In this document: one piece after another, positions 62,318 to 64,000 of the stretch | How the letters are laid out: each line of letters begins with the position of its first letter | Position numbering within the stretch: position 1 is the stretch's first letter | Assembly (NCBI GenBank): GCA_023386315.1 | Contig: JAEWJZ010000001.1 | Span: 1 to 64,000, forward strand | Direction of reading: 5' to 3' | Origin: Bacillota bacterium | GTDB taxonomy: Bacteria > Bacillota > Clostridia > Lachnospirales > Lachnospiraceae | DNA: 64,000 bases | The notes under the pieces: generated by a model | What the model was told of the DNA's origin: nothing | The model's database searches: none | Seen by the model: the letters and a program-made list of their open reading frames with translations, nothing else | Program-made: the position numbers and the translations under genes

Positions 62318-63551
62318 TCAAAACGGGCTGCAAGCCTTCTTTAGAAATGTGCTCATACATTTTTTGGAAGCTGCGACTGTCATTAATTTCAAACTGTTCA
62401 TCGCCTTGTGTTCCGTCTGACTCCTTTCCCCTGTATTTGCTTTCGTGATCGCCAATTCCCGTTGAAACACCTGCAGAAACTTTCGTGGCTGCAATTTTTA
62501 CAATACCATTGCGAAAAGCCTCACTCTCACGGGAAGAAACAGTAATTCCCACAAACGGCAGAAAAATGCGGTAAGCACAGATGACCTGACAAAGCTGTTT
62601 TTCACCCACATCCATAGGATTTATTTTCTCGTTATTAATGATGGGGCGAAGTCTGGGGCAGGAGAGGGACATTTCTGCATGCGGGTATTTTCTTTGTAAA
62701 TAATATACGTGAAGTGCGCTTGCAAGTGCATCTGTCCGAAAATCGGAAAGGCCCAGTAATGCAGAAAATCCAACGCCCCGCATACCGCCTCTGAGAGCTC
62801 GTTCCTGTGCATCAAAACGATAAGGCCACACCCGCTTGTGCCCATATAAATGTATGGTTTCGTATTTATCTGCATCATAAGTTTCCTGAAACACCGTTAC
62901 ATAGTCTGCTCCGCATTGGTGAAGATACCGATACTCATCTGTATTTACCGGATATATTTCCAGTCCCACCATGCGGAAGAATCTTCGGGCCAGCTTACAA
63001 GCTTCACCAATATAGGCCACATCACTCTGAGTACGGCTTTCTCCTGTAAGTATCAGGATTTCCTCCATACCGCTGTCTGCAATAATCTTCATTTCATGCT
63101 CAATCTGTTCCATGCTCAGCTTCATACGTCTGATATGGTTATAACAGTTAAATCCGCAGTACACACAGTAGTTTTCACAATAGTTTGCAATATACAGCGG
63201 AGTAAAAAGATAAACTGTATTGCCAAAGTGCCTGCTGGTTTCCAGTCTCGCTTTGCGGGCCAGCTGCTCAAGAAAGGATTCTGCCGCAGGTGATAACAGA
63301 GCTTTGAAATCTTCCAGCGAACAAATCTCATGATCCAATGCTGACATAACATCTTTTGCAGTATACTTAGAGTAGTCATAGGACTTCATCTGAGATATGA
63401 CCTTTTCGCAGATACCGGATTGAATTTGTTCCATTCCAGGCAGATACTCCATGTGATTTTTGCGGCATGACGGATCCGTTTCTAATAGATGTTTTTTCTT
63501 AAGAGCGGCTTCTGACAAATTATCAGAATCAAACAAAAATTTATTTTCCAT
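62298..63551 (-). CDS. thiH: 2-iminoacetate synthase
   Basis: A 417-residue radical SAM enzyme that cleaves tyrosine to dehydroglycine (2-iminoacetate) for the thiamine thiazole ring in anaerobes. The cluster-binding motif CENYCVYCGF (CX3CX2C) is preceded by LFTPLYIANYC. Later segments LTGESRTQSDVAYI and RLRPIINNEK fit ThiH. ATG 63551, six bases after AGGGGG on the minus strand, gives the usual length; an in-frame start at 63659 overlaps thiG and adds 36 unrelated residues. It lies between thiG and tenI in one operon. Confidence 0.95.
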   Translation of the reverse strand: MENKFLFDSDNLSEAALKKKHLLETDPSCRKNHMEYLPGMEQIQSGICEKVISQMKSYDYSKYTAKDVMSALDHEICSLEDFKALLSPAAESFLEQLARKARLETSRHFGNTVYLFTPLYIANYCENYCVYCGFNCYNHIRRMKLSMEQIEHEMKIIADSGMEEILILTGESRTQSDVAYIGEACKLARRFFRMVGLEIYPVNTDEYRYLHQCGADYVTVFQETYDADKYETIHLYGHKRVWPYRFDAQERALRGGMRGVGFSALLGLSDFRTDALASALHVYYLQRKYPHAEMSLSCPRLRPIINNEKINPMDVGEKQLCQVICAYRIFLPFVGITVSSRESEAFRNGIVKIAATKVSAGVSTGIGDHESKYRGKESDGTQGDEQFEINDSRSFQKMYEHISKEGLQPVLNDYLYV

Positions 63552-63561
63552 AATGCACCCC

Positions 63562-64000
63562 CTAATTATGCAGAAAACCGGTAAGAGGGTCAGAGGCAGC
63601 TGCCCCGCGAACAAGAACTCTGCCAAGACCAGAAAGATATGCCTTTCTTCCCGCTTCAATTGCCTGACGAAATGCGGATGCCATCAGAGGCAGGTTCCCG
63701 GCTGTGGCAAGAGCAGTATTAGCCATAATTGCCGCGGCGCCCATTTCCATTGCCTCACAAGCCTGGGAAGGCCGGCCAATGCCGGCATCAACTATGATTG
63801 GAAGATCGATCTCATCTATTAAGATCTGAATAAACTCCCGTGTAGCGAGTCCCTTGTTGGAGCCGATGGGAGACGCAAGCGGCATAATTGCAGCAGCACC
63901 AGCACTCACCAGATCACGAGCTGTATTCAAATCGGGATACATATAAGGCAAGACAACAAATCCTTCGTTTGCAAGAATTTCCGCGGCCTTGATGGTTTCC
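63562..64000 (-). CDS. thiG: Thiazole synthase (partial, cut by window edge)
   Basis: The C-terminal 146 residues of ThiG, open to the right edge. Visible motifs are [73 protein letters not shown] and the tail [15 protein letters not shown], all typical. ThiG joins 2-iminoacetate, deoxyxylulose phosphate and ThiS thiocarboxylate into the thiazole. Its N-terminal part with the catalytic Lys, and any upstream thiS, thiF or TPP riboswitch, lie beyond this window. Confidence 0.95.
   Translation of the reverse strand, partial: ETIKAAEILANEGFVVLPYMYPDLNTARDLVSAGAAAIMPLASPIGSNKGLATREFIQILIDEIDLPIIVDAGIGRPSQACEAMEMGAAAIMANTALATAGNLPLMASAFRQAIEAGRKAYLSGLGRVLVRGAAASDPLTGFLHN

Noticed and set aside
61600..64000. 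TPP riboswitch for the thi operon
   Set aside because: No THI-box sequence was seen here. The operon runs leftward from beyond the right edge, so any riboswitch would be outside the window.
1..64000. CRISPR arrays, tRNA or rRNA genes, prophage or conjugative modules
   Set aside because: No regularly spaced repeats, cloverleaf-like sequences, integrases, capsid or relaxase-like proteins were recognised on either strand.

Overview
The window looks like a chromosomal segment of a spore-forming, low-to-mid GC member of the Clostridia, most likely a Lachnospiraceae species of the Lacrimispora/Clostridium saccharolyticum type. Gene content, gene order (yqfC-yqfD-phoH-ybeY; miaB-mutS-mutL-miaA; radC-mreC-mreD-PBP2-minC-minD-minE-rodA-mgsA), Shine-Dalgarno sequences close to AGGAGG and frequent GTG/TTG starts all fit. 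The genus is an inference. Nearly all genes from 1 to 47.9 kb lie on the plus strand.

Layout. 0.1-6.7 kb: rpsU, the sporulation genes yqfC/yqfD, phoH, ybeY, a DUF3048 lipoprotein, a SpoVB/MurJ-type flippase and a BofC-like protein. 6.7-12.5 kb: two flavoprotein dehydrogenases and a proline/folate cluster (proB, DUF896, 5-formyl-THF cyclo-ligase, proA). 12.5-14.3 kb: an Lsa-like ABC-F ribosome-protection gene behind a clear leader/attenuator. 14.4-22.8 kb: miaB, mutS, mutL, miaA and a methionine gamma-lyase-like PLP protein. 22.9-32.5 kb: radC and the cell-shape/division cluster (mreC, mreD, PBP2, minCDE, rodA), mgsA and a D,D-carboxypeptidase. 32.6-39.3 kb: a small P-loop protein, an orphan HlyD-like adaptor, yggS, sepF, aroB, lspA, rluD and a cytidylate-kinase-like gene.

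39.4-47.9 kb holds the most interesting accessory locus: a nine-gene operon related to the poorly understood enterobacterial yhf cluster (YhfZ, YhfY, YhfU, YhfT, an amidase-signature protein, a phosphotriesterase homolog, YhfS, YhfX, YhfW). It combines a probable transporter, two PLP enzymes, a metallohydrolase, an alkaline-phosphatase-superfamily enzyme and an amidase, so it reads as an uptake and catabolic pathway for an unidentified substrate. Its regulator gene carries an in-frame amber codon, and a long inverted repeat overlaps its promoter.

47.9-50.15 kb (minus strand): glmS with a glmS ribozyme in its leader. 50.2-56.2 kb: an Ugp-type ABC importer with a glycerophosphodiesterase and a HAD phosphatase; the solute-binding protein gene is broken by a frameshift and probable deletion. 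56.4-57.9 kb: an LCP cell-wall ligase. 57.9-61.6 kb: an AT-richer patch of unrelated small genes (DUF4489-like, DUF3788-like, divergent Rrf2 and old-yellow-enzyme genes, GNAT). 61.7-64.0 kb (minus strand): thiG (cut by the window edge), thiH and tenI for thiazole synthesis. No tRNA, rRNA, CRISPR array, insertion sequence or prophage was seen.
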